Position numbers and translations under genes: made by a program. A DNA stretch of 45,878 nt, from contig JAQBYJ010000037.1 of NCBI GenBank assembly GCA_027622555.1, positions 1 through 45,878 of the forward strand. The letters are read 5' to 3'. The notes under the pieces are model-generated. The model saw only the letters and a program-made list of their open reading frames with translations, did no database searches and was not told where the DNA came from. The DNA is from Verrucomicrobiota bacterium. GTDB taxonomy: Bacteria > Verrucomicrobiota > Verrucomicrobiia > Opitutales > UBA2995. Shown in pieces: positions 8,407-17,509 of the stretch. Each line of letters begins with the position of its first letter. Position 1 is the first letter of the stretch.

Positions 8407-10308
8407 TTACCTCCGCGCAATCGGCCTAAAGCGGTACTTCGACAGATCGATAAAGTAAACCCGGCGTTCGCCTGTATCAGATCCGTTGAAATATATGCCA
8501 TTTCCATCCCGTGACCATACAGGGTGGGGGTGCATCGTATTCGTTGGGTCATTTTTTTCAGCACGCATGCGAACCAGCTCCCGGTAGTCGCCTGACGCCA
8601 CATCATAAAGCAGTACGGCGTGAGCTCCTTTTTCCGGCCAGTCAAAAATGTCGGTCACAAACAAGGTCCCTTCCGGGTTGAGCGATCCGTGAATTCCGAG
8701 TGCATTTTTAATGAGCGGGTAATCGGGGTCACCATGGATCGGATGTATCATGACATCCTGGGCGGCTGGGTTGTTTACCAGATCGAAATCATCCCGGCGA
8801 ATGTAAGAGAGCAGCGTGTCGTTCGATTGCCACATGGCATGCTGTCCAACTTCAGAAACATAACGCATGCCATTCCCATCCTTGTCCGCCAAAAGCGCGG
8901 ACTTCACCAGCTTCTTGTTGGTCCCTTTAACTTCCAACATGTAGACCCAGAAAAACTTCTCGCCATTGGGAGACCATTTCGGGTGTTTGAACGTCCCCAT
9001 ATCTTTCCACTTCGGGTCTTCGATGATTTTCCTGCGAGGGTGCATCGGAATCATTTCCTCTTTGTTTAGTAAAACCTGGACGTCTCCTTTGGCTAAATCC
9101 ATGAGCATGACTTCGGATGGCTTTCGAGCCGCTCCCTTATATTTACTCGCAGGGTAGTTGTTATGGGTGAGTCCTTTGCCATTAATTTCTGAAACCATCC
9201 CGATAGAGCCTTTTACTTTTCTCGTAGAATTATCCTTCACGTTCACGATAATCGACCACTCCTCATCTTCGATCCCGTAGAGCAGGTGGTCGTTGTCCAA
9301 CCATTGCTGGCGTGTCCCGTCGTGGTCGCCTCCACGCACTCGTTCGGAGACATAGCGAGGTTCACTGCCGTCACGGTTGGCAACTACGACCCGTCCCCAA
9401 CCGGGGACTTTGTCATCAAACTCAAAATAAGTAATACGCGTCGCATCCGGACTCTCCGGACAAATATCCATATAAGCGTGCATGGACGGAGCTGTTCCGG
9501 CGGAAACCTGCCTAACCGTGTAGCCCTCCCCATAAGCTCCTAGCCTCATCAATGGAAGTTTTTGATCAACGCCTTCTCCGGGAATGAGCCGGGTTACTTT
9601 AAAGTTATCCACCGTCATGTGATTACTCACTGTGCGGAACGCAAACCAGCCTTCCTGGTAAGGTTGTTCGTCGGCGAAGTCGAAAATCACCTCTCCGTCC
9701 CGAATGTACTGCGTACGATTCCCTAGCGTGATGATCTGAATCTTCATCGTCTGATTCGGAGGAATCATATACTCGGGTCGACTCAGGTCGTGTTGCGGAA
9801 GTAGAGGCTTTTCACCGAGACCGTTGTATTTCCGAAAACGCGTCTGCGTGTTTTTGTGACCACCATAACCTACATAATACAAACGCAGATAGTCGTAAGT
9901 CCGAAATTGTCCGGTTCGCTCAGTGTTCTTGAAAATGTCCGTTGGGTAATTTGCATCCAAAGCCATCCAAAAACAGTTCAGGTCACGCGTGTTGTCATTG
10001 GCCCCTCCCGCTTTAATCATCTTCACCTCATACTCGATCAGGACTGGCGATTCCATTTTATGTTTAAACCAAACCGTGCACCCATTGGCATCGTTGATCT
10101 CCAACTTGCCGTCATTGATTTGAGTCGTTCCACCCGGCTGCTGCTCTGTAACCCAATTGGAGAGGCCTTCGAACTTATCCTCAAACAACACATCTCCTAG
10201 TTGATAGGAAAGCGATGGTGTGCCGTTTGTTGAGAGGGAGGTTACCGCATAGAAAAGTCCTATCCAAAAAATAATTAGTCTAGGGTCATGCTTCATATCG
10301 AGTCGCAT
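8407..10308 (-). CDS. Secreted DUF6250/DUF1961-like domain plus TolB-like beta-propeller protein
   Basis: The 633-residue protein has an N-terminal hydrophobic signal sequence (about 10-28; a second ATG at codon 5 is an equally good start). Residues 35-240 form a concanavalin-like beta-sandwich: FEDKFEGLSNWV, a DGKLEI strand, TVWFKHKME and WFAFRTVSNHMTVDNFKV. This resembles DUF1961/DUF6250 domains found with polysaccharide-active enzymes. Residues about 255-630 show TolB/WD40-like propeller motifs with repeated WSPNGEKF and PVWSRDGNGIYF blades. Probable role: an exported or cell-surface carbohydrate-binding or -processing protein; no catalytic residues can be assigned. It converges on vapC with only 22 bases between the stops. 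Domain names are my recognition, not a profile search. Confidence 0.75.
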   Translation of the reverse strand: MRLDMKHDPRLIIFWIGLFYAVTSLSTNGTPSLSYQLGDVLFEDKFEGLSNWVTEQQPGGTTQINDGKLEINDANGCTVWFKHKMESPVLIEYEVKMIKAGGANDNTRDLNCFWMALDANYPTDIFKNTERTGQFRTYDYLRLYYVGYGGHKNTQTRFRKYNGLGEKPLLPQHDLSRPEYMIPPNQTMKIQIITLGNRTQYIRDGEVIFDFADEQPYQEGWFAFRTVSNHMTVDNFKVTRLIPGEGVDQKLPLMRLGAYGEGYTVRQVSAGTAPSMHAYMDICPESPDATRITYFEFDDKVPGWGRVVVANRDGSEPRYVSERVRGGDHDGTRQQWLDNDHLLYGIEDEEWSIIVNVKDNSTRKVKGSIGMVSEINGKGLTHNNYPASKYKGAARKPSEVMLMDLAKGDVQVLLNKEEMIPMHPRRKIIEDPKWKDMGTFKHPKWSPNGEKFFWVYMLEVKGTNKKLVKSALLADKDGNGMRYVSEVGQHAMWQSNDTLLSYIRRDDFDLVNNPAAQDVMIHPIHGDPDYPLIKNALGIHGSLNPEGTLFVTDIFDWPEKGAHAVLLYDVASGDYRELVRMRAEKNDPTNTMHPHPVWSRDGNGIYFNGSDTGERRVYFIDLSKYRFRPIARR

Positions 10309-10589
10309 TGATGGTATTTAATTCAATTACGGACTCATTCAGCAAGAAGCATTTTAGTTTTCCGATACCATATTTCACCGAACATACAGCCTACTGAGAT
10401 TTATGGGAGACTCAAGCTATGTTCACCACAAAACACATACTAAAGCCAGTCTTGGAAGGAGTGGTTTTGGTGATTGAGGTCACACAACCCATACGCGCCT
10501 TAATCTAATTCTTGAAGCGCGTCTCTAACCTTATAATAGTCCAAATAAACCATTAGCTTATTGTACCAATAAAAGGAAAATAGTCTCTT
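10309..10589. other. 281-base intergenic region between divergent genes
   Basis: This AT-rich stretch separates the divergent secreted-protein gene (minus) and the methyltransferase gene (plus). No open frame, RNA structure or repeat stands out. It contains the candidate methyltransferase promoter at 10509-10537; I could not identify a convincing minus-strand promoter by eye. Confidence 0.5.
10509..10537 (+). promoter_or_regulatory. Candidate promoter of the TPMT-type methyltransferase gene
   Basis: TTCTTG (10509-10514) is separated by 17 bases from a perfect TATAAT (10532-10537). A transcript from about 10544 would have a 46-base leader with a purine-rich AAGGAAA at 10572-10578, about 11 bases before the ATG. 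Confidence 0.5.
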
Positions 10590-11171
10590 ATGAACTGGGA
10601 AGAATTATACCAAAATAAAGAAGTGTTCTGGAATAAAGGTGCGCCGTCGCCACCGATGAAACAGTATCTCGAGCGTCATGCGGTGCAGGGTCGCGCGCTC
10701 GTGCCGGGCTGTGGCCACGGGCATGAAGTGGCGCTGGCCGTTCAACTTGGATTGGATGCAACAGGGCTGGATATCGCACCAACAGGGGTGGCTGAAGCAC
10801 GCACGTTGTATCCGGAGCTGGCAGAGCGCTTCGTCGCGGGGGACTTGTTTGAACCGCCAGAAAATTTACGCGGCATATTCGATGTCGTGCTGGAACACAC
10901 ATGTATGAGCGGTTTGCATCCGACACTGCGTGCAGACTACCGACGTGGCATCGACCTGACACTTCGACCTGGCGGGCTATTGATCGGTGTGTGGTTCATT
11001 AACCCGGACCTGGATCCAGGTGAAGAGGGACCTCCGTTCCCTTTCAGCGTGACTGACTTGACGGCGCTCTTTGCGGATGGTTACGAAATCGTGGAGGATT
11101 ATGAACCGGACACGGCTTTTGAAGGTCGCGCAGGTCGAGAGCGGATGCGCGTTCTGCGACGATTAGGGTAA
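10590..11171 (+). CDS. Thiopurine S-methyltransferase-like SAM-dependent methyltransferase
   Basis: The 193-residue protein has the TPMT layout: an N-terminal W-E-E-L-Y...FWNKGAPSPPMKQYLE segment that caps the active site, SAM motif I ALVPGCGHGHEVA (about 36-48), acidic motif II GLDIAPTG, and motif IV DVVLEHTCMSGLHP. The family transfers methyl groups from S-adenosylmethionine to thiols or to selenium and tellurium compounds; the natural substrate in these bacteria is unknown. It is soluble, with no signal peptide. It has its own candidate promoter and is followed by a VOC gene 105 bases downstream, so joint transcription is possible. Confidence 0.85.
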   Translation: MNWEELYQNKEVFWNKGAPSPPMKQYLERHAVQGRALVPGCGHGHEVALAVQLGLDATGLDIAPTGVAEARTLYPELAERFVAGDLFEPPENLRGIFDVVLEHTCMSGLHPTLRADYRRGIDLTLRPGGLLIGVWFINPDLDPGEEGPPFPFSVTDLTALFADGYEIVEDYEPDTAFEGRAGRERMRVLRRLG

Positions 11172-11276
11172 TGAAATGATCCCCTGCGAAGGGATCTGGT
11201 CCGAAGCATTAAACAGTTTTTCAATGTGGCCTGCTCGAATTGAGTCAGGCCATCTAATTACACCATAGAAAATCCA

Positions 11277-11657
11277 ATGACCATGAATGATTTAAATTTT
11301 GTCCAAGTTAAAGCCGTAGCCTTAGCCGTATCCGACGTGGAGCGGGCAAAGCGGTTTTATAGAGAAACGCTCGGCCTTCCGCCCGATACCGCCCGCAATA
11401 TAGACGGAGCCGTGTTGATTGGTAACGTAATCATCCTTCTTAAGCCTGTGGAAGAATGGTATGGGAAACCAACTGAAGAGTTGAACGCCCGCATCACGCT
11501 CGAGGTGAAGGATGCCTATGCAACCGAAAAGGCATTACGTGAGCGAGGTGTCACTGTTTCCGATCCGGTCACCGTTTACACTGACAATCCCATTGGCAGT
11601 TTCCTCGACAGCGAAGGAAACAAGCTTTGGTTTTGTTCCGATTCGGGGAACAGCTAG
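11277..11657 (+). CDS. VOC (glyoxalase/bleomycin-resistance) superfamily protein
   Basis: The 126-residue single-domain protein has the paired beta-alpha-beta-beta-beta modules of the vicinal-oxygen-chelate fold. The first opens VKAVALAVSDVERAKRFYRETLGLP, the second includes ITLEVKDAYATEKALRERGV and ends DSEGNKLWFCSD. Family members include glyoxalases, dioxygenases and resistance proteins that bind a metal or sequester ligands. The usual N-terminal metal-ligand His is replaced (AVSD), so it may be non-catalytic or use other ligands. No function can be assigned beyond the superfamily. The ATG at 11277 is followed by a second ATG at codon 3. Confidence 0.8.
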   Translation: MTMNDLNFVQVKAVALAVSDVERAKRFYRETLGLPPDTARNIDGAVLIGNVIILLKPVEEWYGKPTEELNARITLEVKDAYATEKALRERGVTVSDPVTVYTDNPIGSFLDSEGNKLWFCSDSGNS

Positions 11658-11716
11658 ACAGATAATTATAATGAGCTGTCCTGGCTAAACGGACTCCATC
11701 GAAGAGGGTAGAGTTT

Positions 11717-14700
11717 TTATTCTAAACTATCCAAGTAAGCAACGAGATCGATGAGTTCTTCTTGCGTCATGGTTTGATCCAGACCTTGCGGCATCAGAGA
11801 TACGACTCCCGGTTGAATCGTTTTGATGGAAGATCGCGGAATGGGTTTAGCCACGGCGGTGGCATCCAACAAGAAAATGGTATCCGCGGTTTCTCGTTGA
11901 ACCACGCCGAGCAGAGATTGGCCATCTGTAGTTTCGATTACATACGATTCAAAATCCCGGGCAAGATTGATACTGGGAAACAAAATCGATTCAAGGAGAT
12001 CCTGCTTCGTTCGTATCTGTCCTATCTGACTTAAATTCGGGCCGACTTCGTGACCCTCGTTACCGATCTGATGACAGGTTATACAGGCACCTTTGCCGGA
12101 AATAAAAGCTGCTTTGCCACGCGTTGGGTCGCCTGTTTCCAATTTCGAGCTCACCTCAGCCAGATGTTTTTCGCGTTGTTCCTCTTGAGCGAAGAGCTGT
12201 TTCACTAACGGCTTGCCGCGATCATAAACGTCGGGAGGAAAGGAGGCGAGCATCCGCTGCAGTTCGGATGGGGAAAGAACATTGGCGGCGGCAGAGCTTT
12301 CCAGTGCATTCACCAAAGCAATGCCGGAAGGGGCGTCCCTGTGTTTTTCAAAAATGCTTACCAGCAATGGAATTTCTAAGGGGCCTACAGTTTTCATTAA
12401 TTCGGTCACCTCTCGAACTTGTTCCTTTGTGAAGGTCGCTTTGGATAAGATCTGTGCCGCATCCAGACGTTGCAAAGACCCGCTCGTTGGAGCCAGCAAT
12501 TGGCTTAGCATTGAAAACGCGGACGGGCTCATCGGCCCCTTTGCCTGAGAGATAGCCCCAAGTGCTTTGATCCGGATCAAAGGGGGGTGAGAGGTGTTGT
12601 CGCCGATCCTGGTGAGTTCATTATCGAAATGATCGGTGTCTATTTTCGCGAGGGCATCGATCGCCAGAGACATGGTCTCGACATGGGCACTCCACAAAGC
12701 AGATTCGAATTCGCGTTCCCAACGCTCGTTGAGTTTTACCGGCTTTAGACTTTCGGAGATGAGCCGAAACGCATGAACTGATTCTTCCCCATCTTTCGCC
12801 TCGAAGATGCGGTTCACGAAATTCTGTATATCCGCGTTTGTGAGATAGAAGGGGACGAGCGCGTTTACCGCAGTCTTCTGTTGCCCGGTTAAATCGCCGT
12901 TATTTTTCCATTGATGAAACGCGGTCGCGATGTCGCTCGCCCATTCGGGATGAAGTTTGGAGATAGTGATTGCCGTTTCCTGCAGTGGGATTGAAACCGA
13001 ATTTAAAAAGGGTACGACTTGATTGGCGCCTAACTGGGAATCCTGCATCCCGTCCAAAGCCCAGAGAGATCGGCGTTGAACGTCAGCCAAGTTTTTCCCC
13101 AACGCCTTTTTCGTCTGACCGAAATCGTTGATTTCAATCAAAGCATAAATCGCCGCGTGCTCCCTGGTTCGATCCATGGGTCGTTCTATAAATTTCAGCA
13201 ACGCTTCGATCGCTTTTGAATCGCCGATTCTTCCCAAGGCACGTGCTGCTGCCATTTGAACAGCCGCTTGCTGATTGTGGAGTAAAAGGTGAGCGAGGTC
13301 CTTAATCGCATGTGTATCTCTGGTTTTCCAGATGCTGTTACAGGCGGTGTGTCGGATGGTTGTCTCTTCGTCCTTCAATGCGTCTCTGACTAGTTCCATG
13401 GCCTCAGACGATCCAATTCGAGTGAGCGCCCATATGGCGTTGCGTCGTGCTTCCACGGTTCCGTTTGTTAAAACGGATTTCAGGTCGCCGACTCCACCAT
13501 TTCCTAATTCTGCCATCGATGCGATTGCGCGATCTCGAACCGCGAATCGTGGGTCGTCCAGGAATGCAGCAAGCTCTGTGGGAGAAGCGTTTGACCAATC
13601 AATATCCAAGCCCCGAAAATCGGTTTTTTGGTCAACGACTCCTGCGTTTCGAATTCGGTAGATCGCTCCGGCAATCTCTGGTTTCGCAATCTGGGAAATC
13701 GGACATCCATCGCGAAACCAGCCGCCCGTATCGATCACCAGCAAGCTGCCATCGGCGCCTTCAATGATGTCTGTTAAATGCACATCGGGATCATCGATGA
13801 CCAAAAAGTCTTCTTCCTTCACATGACCAAAGGTAGCTTCGTTTTTCTCGATTACCGAGCGTGTTACCTTTTGCGTATTGAAATGAGTGGTAAAAAGATT
13901 TCCGGCATAGTCGCCCAAAATGGTGCCCGATCTATAGAGATTGATTCCGGATACGGCGACATGACCAAAGTTGTGAAACTCTTTGAGAAGGTCACCGGTC
14001 CGTGTAAACTCCTCGAGAACGGTTTCCTGGTCGTAGCGCGGATAGGCTCCTCCATACTGCCAGTGGACCAGCGTGTCTCCACGCGGTCGCCCATACATGA
14101 GGTTTATATCGCCAATAATTTCGCCTTCCGGAGTGAACACAATTTCCACCGGGTTATCCATTCCACCACCTGCGTAAATCTGCACGTCACTGCCGTCCGG
14201 TTCGCAGGACCAGATGCGGGCACCTTTACCTTTGTGGATCAGGTTTCCGTTCTTGTCGTGCACATCCAAATCCTTGCGCCCGTGGCACCAGAATATACGG
14301 CCATTGGGATGCAGAAAAGGCCCGTGCAAATCGGCGGCATTTCCGGTGTACCCAAAACCGTTGACGATCTCTTCCCGTTTGTCGGCAACGCCATCATCGT
14401 CCGTGTCCTCCAGTCGCCAGATGGATGGAGCTGCGGTGACCCAAAGAGCGCCGTCGTGCCACAAGGTGCCCGATGGGAAAGTCAGGTCTTTGGCAAATAC
14501 AGTGGAGTGGTCGAATAGACCATCCTGGTTGTTATCAACCAACATTCGAATGAAGTTCGGTTTCTCCACATCAAGCACACTCGCTTTCAGATTCAACCCG
14601 GCGGCTTCGGCCACAAACAGTCTTCCACGATCGTCAAAGTTTCCCATCATCGGATGTCGGGTGAGTGGGGGAGCGGCGGCCACCTCTGCGATCAGGCCTT

Positions 14701-16258
14701 CCGGCAAAGTCATTTCAGGGACGGTCACCGATAGATCTACTGCTGGCAGAACTTGGACCGTTGAAGGGTGATTGCCGGTTTGCCCCCTAACTGTTTCTTT
14801 GCCCCAAACATGGTAGCGGGTCTGGGAAGCACCTCCGTTCCATAAGTCATATTCCGGAGAAGCGTTGTCACTGAAGAACTGGTTCAATCGCGATTGCAGT
14901 TCCTGTTTTATCGCAGCAACGGAATCCTGGTATATCAAGTTCTGTTGTTCTCCGGGGTCCTCAGCCAGATGATAGAGTTCATCGTAACCGTCTTCGAAAC
15001 GTTCGATATATTTCCAATCCCTGGTCCGGATGCAGCGCAAGCTTTCGTATTCGTAGAAAACCGTGTCATCCCAATCGGACATCGTTTCTCCTCGAAGGAT
15101 TCCTGAATAGTCCCTGCCGGGCGACTGCGGGGAATCCGGTGTTTTTTCTTTCAACCCCAGATAGCTGAGAATCGATGGCATAAAATCATAATTGCTAACC
15201 ATGTGATCGCTTACCCTTCCGCCGGGAATCTTTTGCCTGGTACTATCCTTTCCGGAGGGATGTCTCAGGATTAGTGGTATCTGCATCGAATGTTCGAAGG
15301 CGTTTACCGGCCTTGTATGATCTCCCATTCCCCAGAGTCCGTGTTGTCCACCAGCCCAGCCCTGATCCGCCGCGAATACGACCAGTGTATTTTCATCCAG
15401 ACCCAGCTCCTTTAGTTTTTGCAAAACAGCACCGACTCCATCGTCGATGGCACTCAGTTCTTCCGCGTAACGGCGGATGCTCACCGGGTTTCCGAAGTAT
15501 TGACGATTTGAAAACTGCCACGGATGAATTACCCCGCCGGGAAATGAGCTCAACGATTTATCAGCGTAGTAATTGGCATGCTGGTTGCCCGACGATTCCA
15601 ATTGATAACCGCTGAGTCCGTAGGGTCCGTTGTAAGCCAGGTAGAGAAAGAATGGATCATCCTTATTCGTTTCGATGAAATTACAGGCGTTGTCCGTCCA
15701 TAACTGAGTCAGGTAAGTCGGCTCGTTACGCGTCTCTCCGTTTTCGATGACCTGTGCATTGTGAAATGTGTTGGTCCCGCCGTGGGGCATGGTGATCCAG
15801 TAATCCTCGAGTCCTTCCTGGGGATGAAGATTATCGCCCAGGTGCCATTTACCAACCAGCCCACACTTGTAGCCTTCTGCTTTCAGGATCTCGGGAAGCG
15901 ACGTAAAGTGCTCCAAAGTGTTGCGCGCGTCCGGACCGACCTGGAGCCGACCAGCGGTCAGGAAGTTGTGTACCCCATGTTGCGACGGCATCAGCCCGGT
16001 AAGGTAGGTCGCACGGGTCGGCGAGCAAACCGCATTGTTTGCAAAGGCATGAGAAAACCGAATCCCTTCAGCCGCCATCCGATCGATATGGGGTGTTCTA
16101 ATATCCGGGTTGCCGTAACAACCAAGCGTCCAGGCACCGTGGTTGTCCGTTAGAATGAAGACCACGTTGGTCTTTTCGGCTGCATAGGTTGCGGCTAATC
16201 CCAAAAGGGTGAAGAACAAGCAAGTGACTCGGAGCACAATAGGGGCGCGCTTTCTCAT
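11717..16258 (-). CDS. Sulfatase / PVC beta-propeller / HEAT / CxxCH haem fusion protein
   Basis: I place the start at the ATG at 16258, because the product then begins MRKRAPIVLRVTCLFFTLLG, a good signal peptide; the frame extends 44 codons further upstream without family-like sequence. The product is 1513 residues. Residues about 29-470 form a type I sulfatase with the formylglycine signature C78-S-P-T-R and GKWHLGD. Residues about 515-900 form a PVC-type membrane-bound dehydrogenase beta-propeller (FDDRGRLFVAEAAG, WRLEDTDDDGVAD). Residues about 910-1340 look like HEAT/ARM repeats (VQMAAARALGRIGDSKAIEALL). The C-terminus is a cytochrome c-like haem domain with C1392-I-T-C-H1396. Expected role: periplasmic sulfate-ester hydrolysis coupled physically to a haem-dependent oxidation. 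The fusion is continuous and in frame. Separate homologous parts are neighbours at 29341-34447. Confidence 0.85.
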   Translation of the reverse strand: MRKRAPIVLRVTCLFFTLLGLAATYAAEKTNVVFILTDNHGAWTLGCYGNPDIRTPHIDRMAAEGIRFSHAFANNAVCSPTRATYLTGLMPSQHGVHNFLTAGRLQVGPDARNTLEHFTSLPEILKAEGYKCGLVGKWHLGDNLHPQEGLEDYWITMPHGGTNTFHNAQVIENGETRNEPTYLTQLWTDNACNFIETNKDDPFFLYLAYNGPYGLSGYQLESSGNQHANYYADKSLSSFPGGVIHPWQFSNRQYFGNPVSIRRYAEELSAIDDGVGAVLQKLKELGLDENTLVVFAADQGWAGGQHGLWGMGDHTRPVNAFEHSMQIPLILRHPSGKDSTRQKIPGGRVSDHMVSNYDFMPSILSYLGLKEKTPDSPQSPGRDYSGILRGETMSDWDDTVFYEYESLRCIRTRDWKYIERFEDGYDELYHLAEDPGEQQNLIYQDSVAAIKQELQSRLNQFFSDNASPEYDLWNGGASQTRYHVWGKETVRGQTGNHPSTVQVLPAVDLSVTVPEMTLPEGLIAEVAAAPPLTRHPMMGNFDDRGRLFVAEAAGLNLKASVLDVEKPNFIRMLVDNNQDGLFDHSTVFAKDLTFPSGTLWHDGALWVTAAPSIWRLEDTDDDGVADKREEIVNGFGYTGNAADLHGPFLHPNGRIFWCHGRKDLDVHDKNGNLIHKGKGARIWSCEPDGSDVQIYAGGGMDNPVEIVFTPEGEIIGDINLMYGRPRGDTLVHWQYGGAYPRYDQETVLEEFTRTGDLLKEFHNFGHVAVSGINLYRSGTILGDYAGNLFTTHFNTQKVTRSVIEKNEATFGHVKEEDFLVIDDPDVHLTDIIEGADGSLLVIDTGGWFRDGCPISQIAKPEIAGAIYRIRNAGVVDQKTDFRGLDIDWSNASPTELAAFLDDPRFAVRDRAIASMAELGNGGVGDLKSVLTNGTVEARRNAIWALTRIGSSEAMELVRDALKDEETTIRHTACNSIWKTRDTHAIKDLAHLLLHNQQAAVQMAAARALGRIGDSKAIEALLKFIERPMDRTREHAAIYALIEINDFGQTKKALGKNLADVQRRSLWALDGMQDSQLGANQVVPFLNSVSIPLQETAITISKLHPEWASDIATAFHQWKNNGDLTGQQKTAVNALVPFYLTNADIQNFVNRIFEAKDGEESVHAFRLISESLKPVKLNERWEREFESALWSAHVETMSLAIDALAKIDTDHFDNELTRIGDNTSHPPLIRIKALGAISQAKGPMSPSAFSMLSQLLAPTSGSLQRLDAAQILSKATFTKEQVREVTELMKTVGPLEIPLLVSIFEKHRDAPSGIALVNALESSAAANVLSPSELQRMLASFPPDVYDRGKPLVKQLFAQEEQREKHLAEVSSKLETGDPTRGKAAFISGKGACITCHQIGNEGHEVGPNLSQIGQIRTKQDLLESILFPSINLARDFESYVIETTDGQSLLGVVQRETADTIFLLDATAVAKPIPRSSIKTIQPGVVSLMPQGLDQTMTQEELIDLVAYLDSLE

Positions 16259-16401
16259 TTCCAAAGTGTGGGTATTGGAATCCGTCGGTGCAATATTGAA
16301 GAATGACCTTGTTCTAATCGTGCTGGTAAAAAGTCTAGTTGGATTCTGATCTCTTTTCGAGCGACTTACTTGGCGAAAGATCCCCTGCAACCAGCGTGGG
16401 T

Positions 16402-16473
16402 AGGGCTACTGCGTCCCCGCAGTGCCGTGTATTTTCTGAGCATTCGGCGGCATAGCGGGGACGCTCTAGCCCT
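16402..16473. repeat. REP-like inverted repeat
   Basis: The left arm AGGGCTACTGCGTCCCCGC starts at 16402. It is matched by the right arm GCGGGGACGCTCTAGCCCT ending at 16473, with three mismatches centred on AGT/TCT. Inner TGCCG and CGGCA also pair. It lies in the gap between the hydrolase stop and the fusion-gene start, typical of extragenic palindromes; it lacks a T tract on either strand. Confidence 0.65.
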
Positions 16474-16501
16474 CCTTTACCAAACTTCAAGGGCCGACCC
16501 T

Positions 16502-17344
16502 CTAGGTTTCCCCCCATTTTCCCTGAAGAAACGGCAGTATGGTCTCCATAAAGCCGGGTCGCCTGAAAGGATTACCATGACCGCCGTAGGGGACCACCCA
16601 AAGATAAGCGTTTGGCATTGACTGATACATTTCTACAGCAATTGAAACGGGAAAAAAGCGGTCTCGATCTCCATGAATGATTAGGGTTTTTGCTCTAATA
16701 GTACTGAGGTAGGGAGGAGTGAAATTCATATCATCATAGCTGAATTGGAAATCTGAGAAGTATTGTCTAATTGCTCTCATTTGTTCGGCTCCGCGAATAT
16801 GCCCTCCTTCTTCTGCCATTTGCGCGAGTTCCTCGACAGACATTTCATTTGGGTCTTTTGCATTGCGGTAAACTTCCCGGGCCGTTTCCGGATAATAAGT
16901 CGTCCCAGATATAAGGACAATCGACTGTGTTCGGTCTACCTCTATCACTGCCATGTGGAGCAGTATCATTGCACCGGCACTGGTTCCCAGTCCGGAATAT
17001 TTGTCGATGTCTAAATGATCCAGCAGCGCTACGATATCTAATGCCGCCTGACGGTTTGTCCAATCTTCTCTCATATTAGTGGAACGACCGTGACCTCGCA
17101 AATCTGGAACAATAAGCCGAAACTGTTGAGCGAGCTCCGGTATTATCGTTTCAAAAGTCTTTCCTGTTCCGCCGAAGCCATGGAGCAGCACCAGGGGCTC
17201 TCCAGATCCGTGTTCCTCGAAATAGATGTCAGCTCCGTCAACCGACACCGTCTTTCCAGATGTTTGAGCCGTGGCGATAGCAACCGAAAAAATACTAAGT
17301 ACAAACGGAAAAACTGCAATGTATGTTTGCTTTTTCATGCTCAT
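16502..17344 (-). CDS. Exported alpha/beta hydrolase
   Basis: From the ATG at 17344 (or 17338) the product starts MSMKKQTYIAVFPFVLSIFS, a clear signal peptide; the 31 codons upstream contain a palindromic repeat and are unlikely to be translated. The 280-residue enzyme shows the oxyanion region LVLLHGFGGTGKTF, PDLRGHGRS, the nucleophile elbow GLGTSAGAM (Ser), the acid in HGDRDRFFP and the base in PYGGHGNPF. All triad residues are present, so an active esterase, lactonase or haloperoxidase-like hydrolase is expected in the periplasm. Substrate unknown. It lies upstream of the sulfatase fusion on the same strand but is separated from it by 243 bases and a palindrome. Confidence 0.85.
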   Translation of the reverse strand: MSMKKQTYIAVFPFVLSIFSVAIATAQTSGKTVSVDGADIYFEEHGSGEPLVLLHGFGGTGKTFETIIPELAQQFRLIVPDLRGHGRSTNMREDWTNRQAALDIVALLDHLDIDKYSGLGTSAGAMILLHMAVIEVDRTQSIVLISGTTYYPETAREVYRNAKDPNEMSVEELAQMAEEGGHIRGAEQMRAIRQYFSDFQFSYDDMNFTPPYLSTIRAKTLIIHGDRDRFFPVSIAVEMYQSMPNAYLWVVPYGGHGNPFRRPGFMETILPFLQGKWGET

Positions 17345-17380
17345 TATTGGCACTTCGTTACTTTCTCCGAACGCTAAGAG

Positions 17381-17406
17381 GAGGCACGGCCGCAGGCCGT
17401 TGCCTC
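17381..17406. repeat. REP-like palindrome upstream of the hydrolase start
   Basis: GAGGCACGGCC (17381-17391) is mirrored by GGCCGTTGCCTC (17395-17406) with one extra T, around a GCA loop. It sits 37 bases upstream of the chosen start of the alpha/beta hydrolase. No T tract follows, so I read it as an extragenic palindrome rather than a terminator. Confidence 0.55.
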
Positions 17407-17509
17407 GCTCGTCATGTTCGGGTTTGTTTTCATTCAATGTTCGTCTAGGGAAATAGCTTTGGTTACGTTGCCGTGTTGCATGAAGGCCATGTGAAGAATT
17501 AATGGATCC

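Noticed and set aside
8620-9069. 149-residue plus-strand frame inside the DUF6250/TolB-like gene
   Set aside because: It is antisense to clear propeller blades and shows no recognisable domain.
11177-11251. Two hairpins (GATCCC/GGGATC and GGCCTG/CAGGCC) between the methyltransferase and VOC genes
   Set aside because: Neither is followed by a T tract, and nothing links them to a known regulator, so I do not call a terminator or riboswitch.
13778-14518. 246-residue plus-strand frame inside the sulfatase-haem fusion
   Set aside because: It is antisense to a strongly supported propeller domain and has no family-like motifs.
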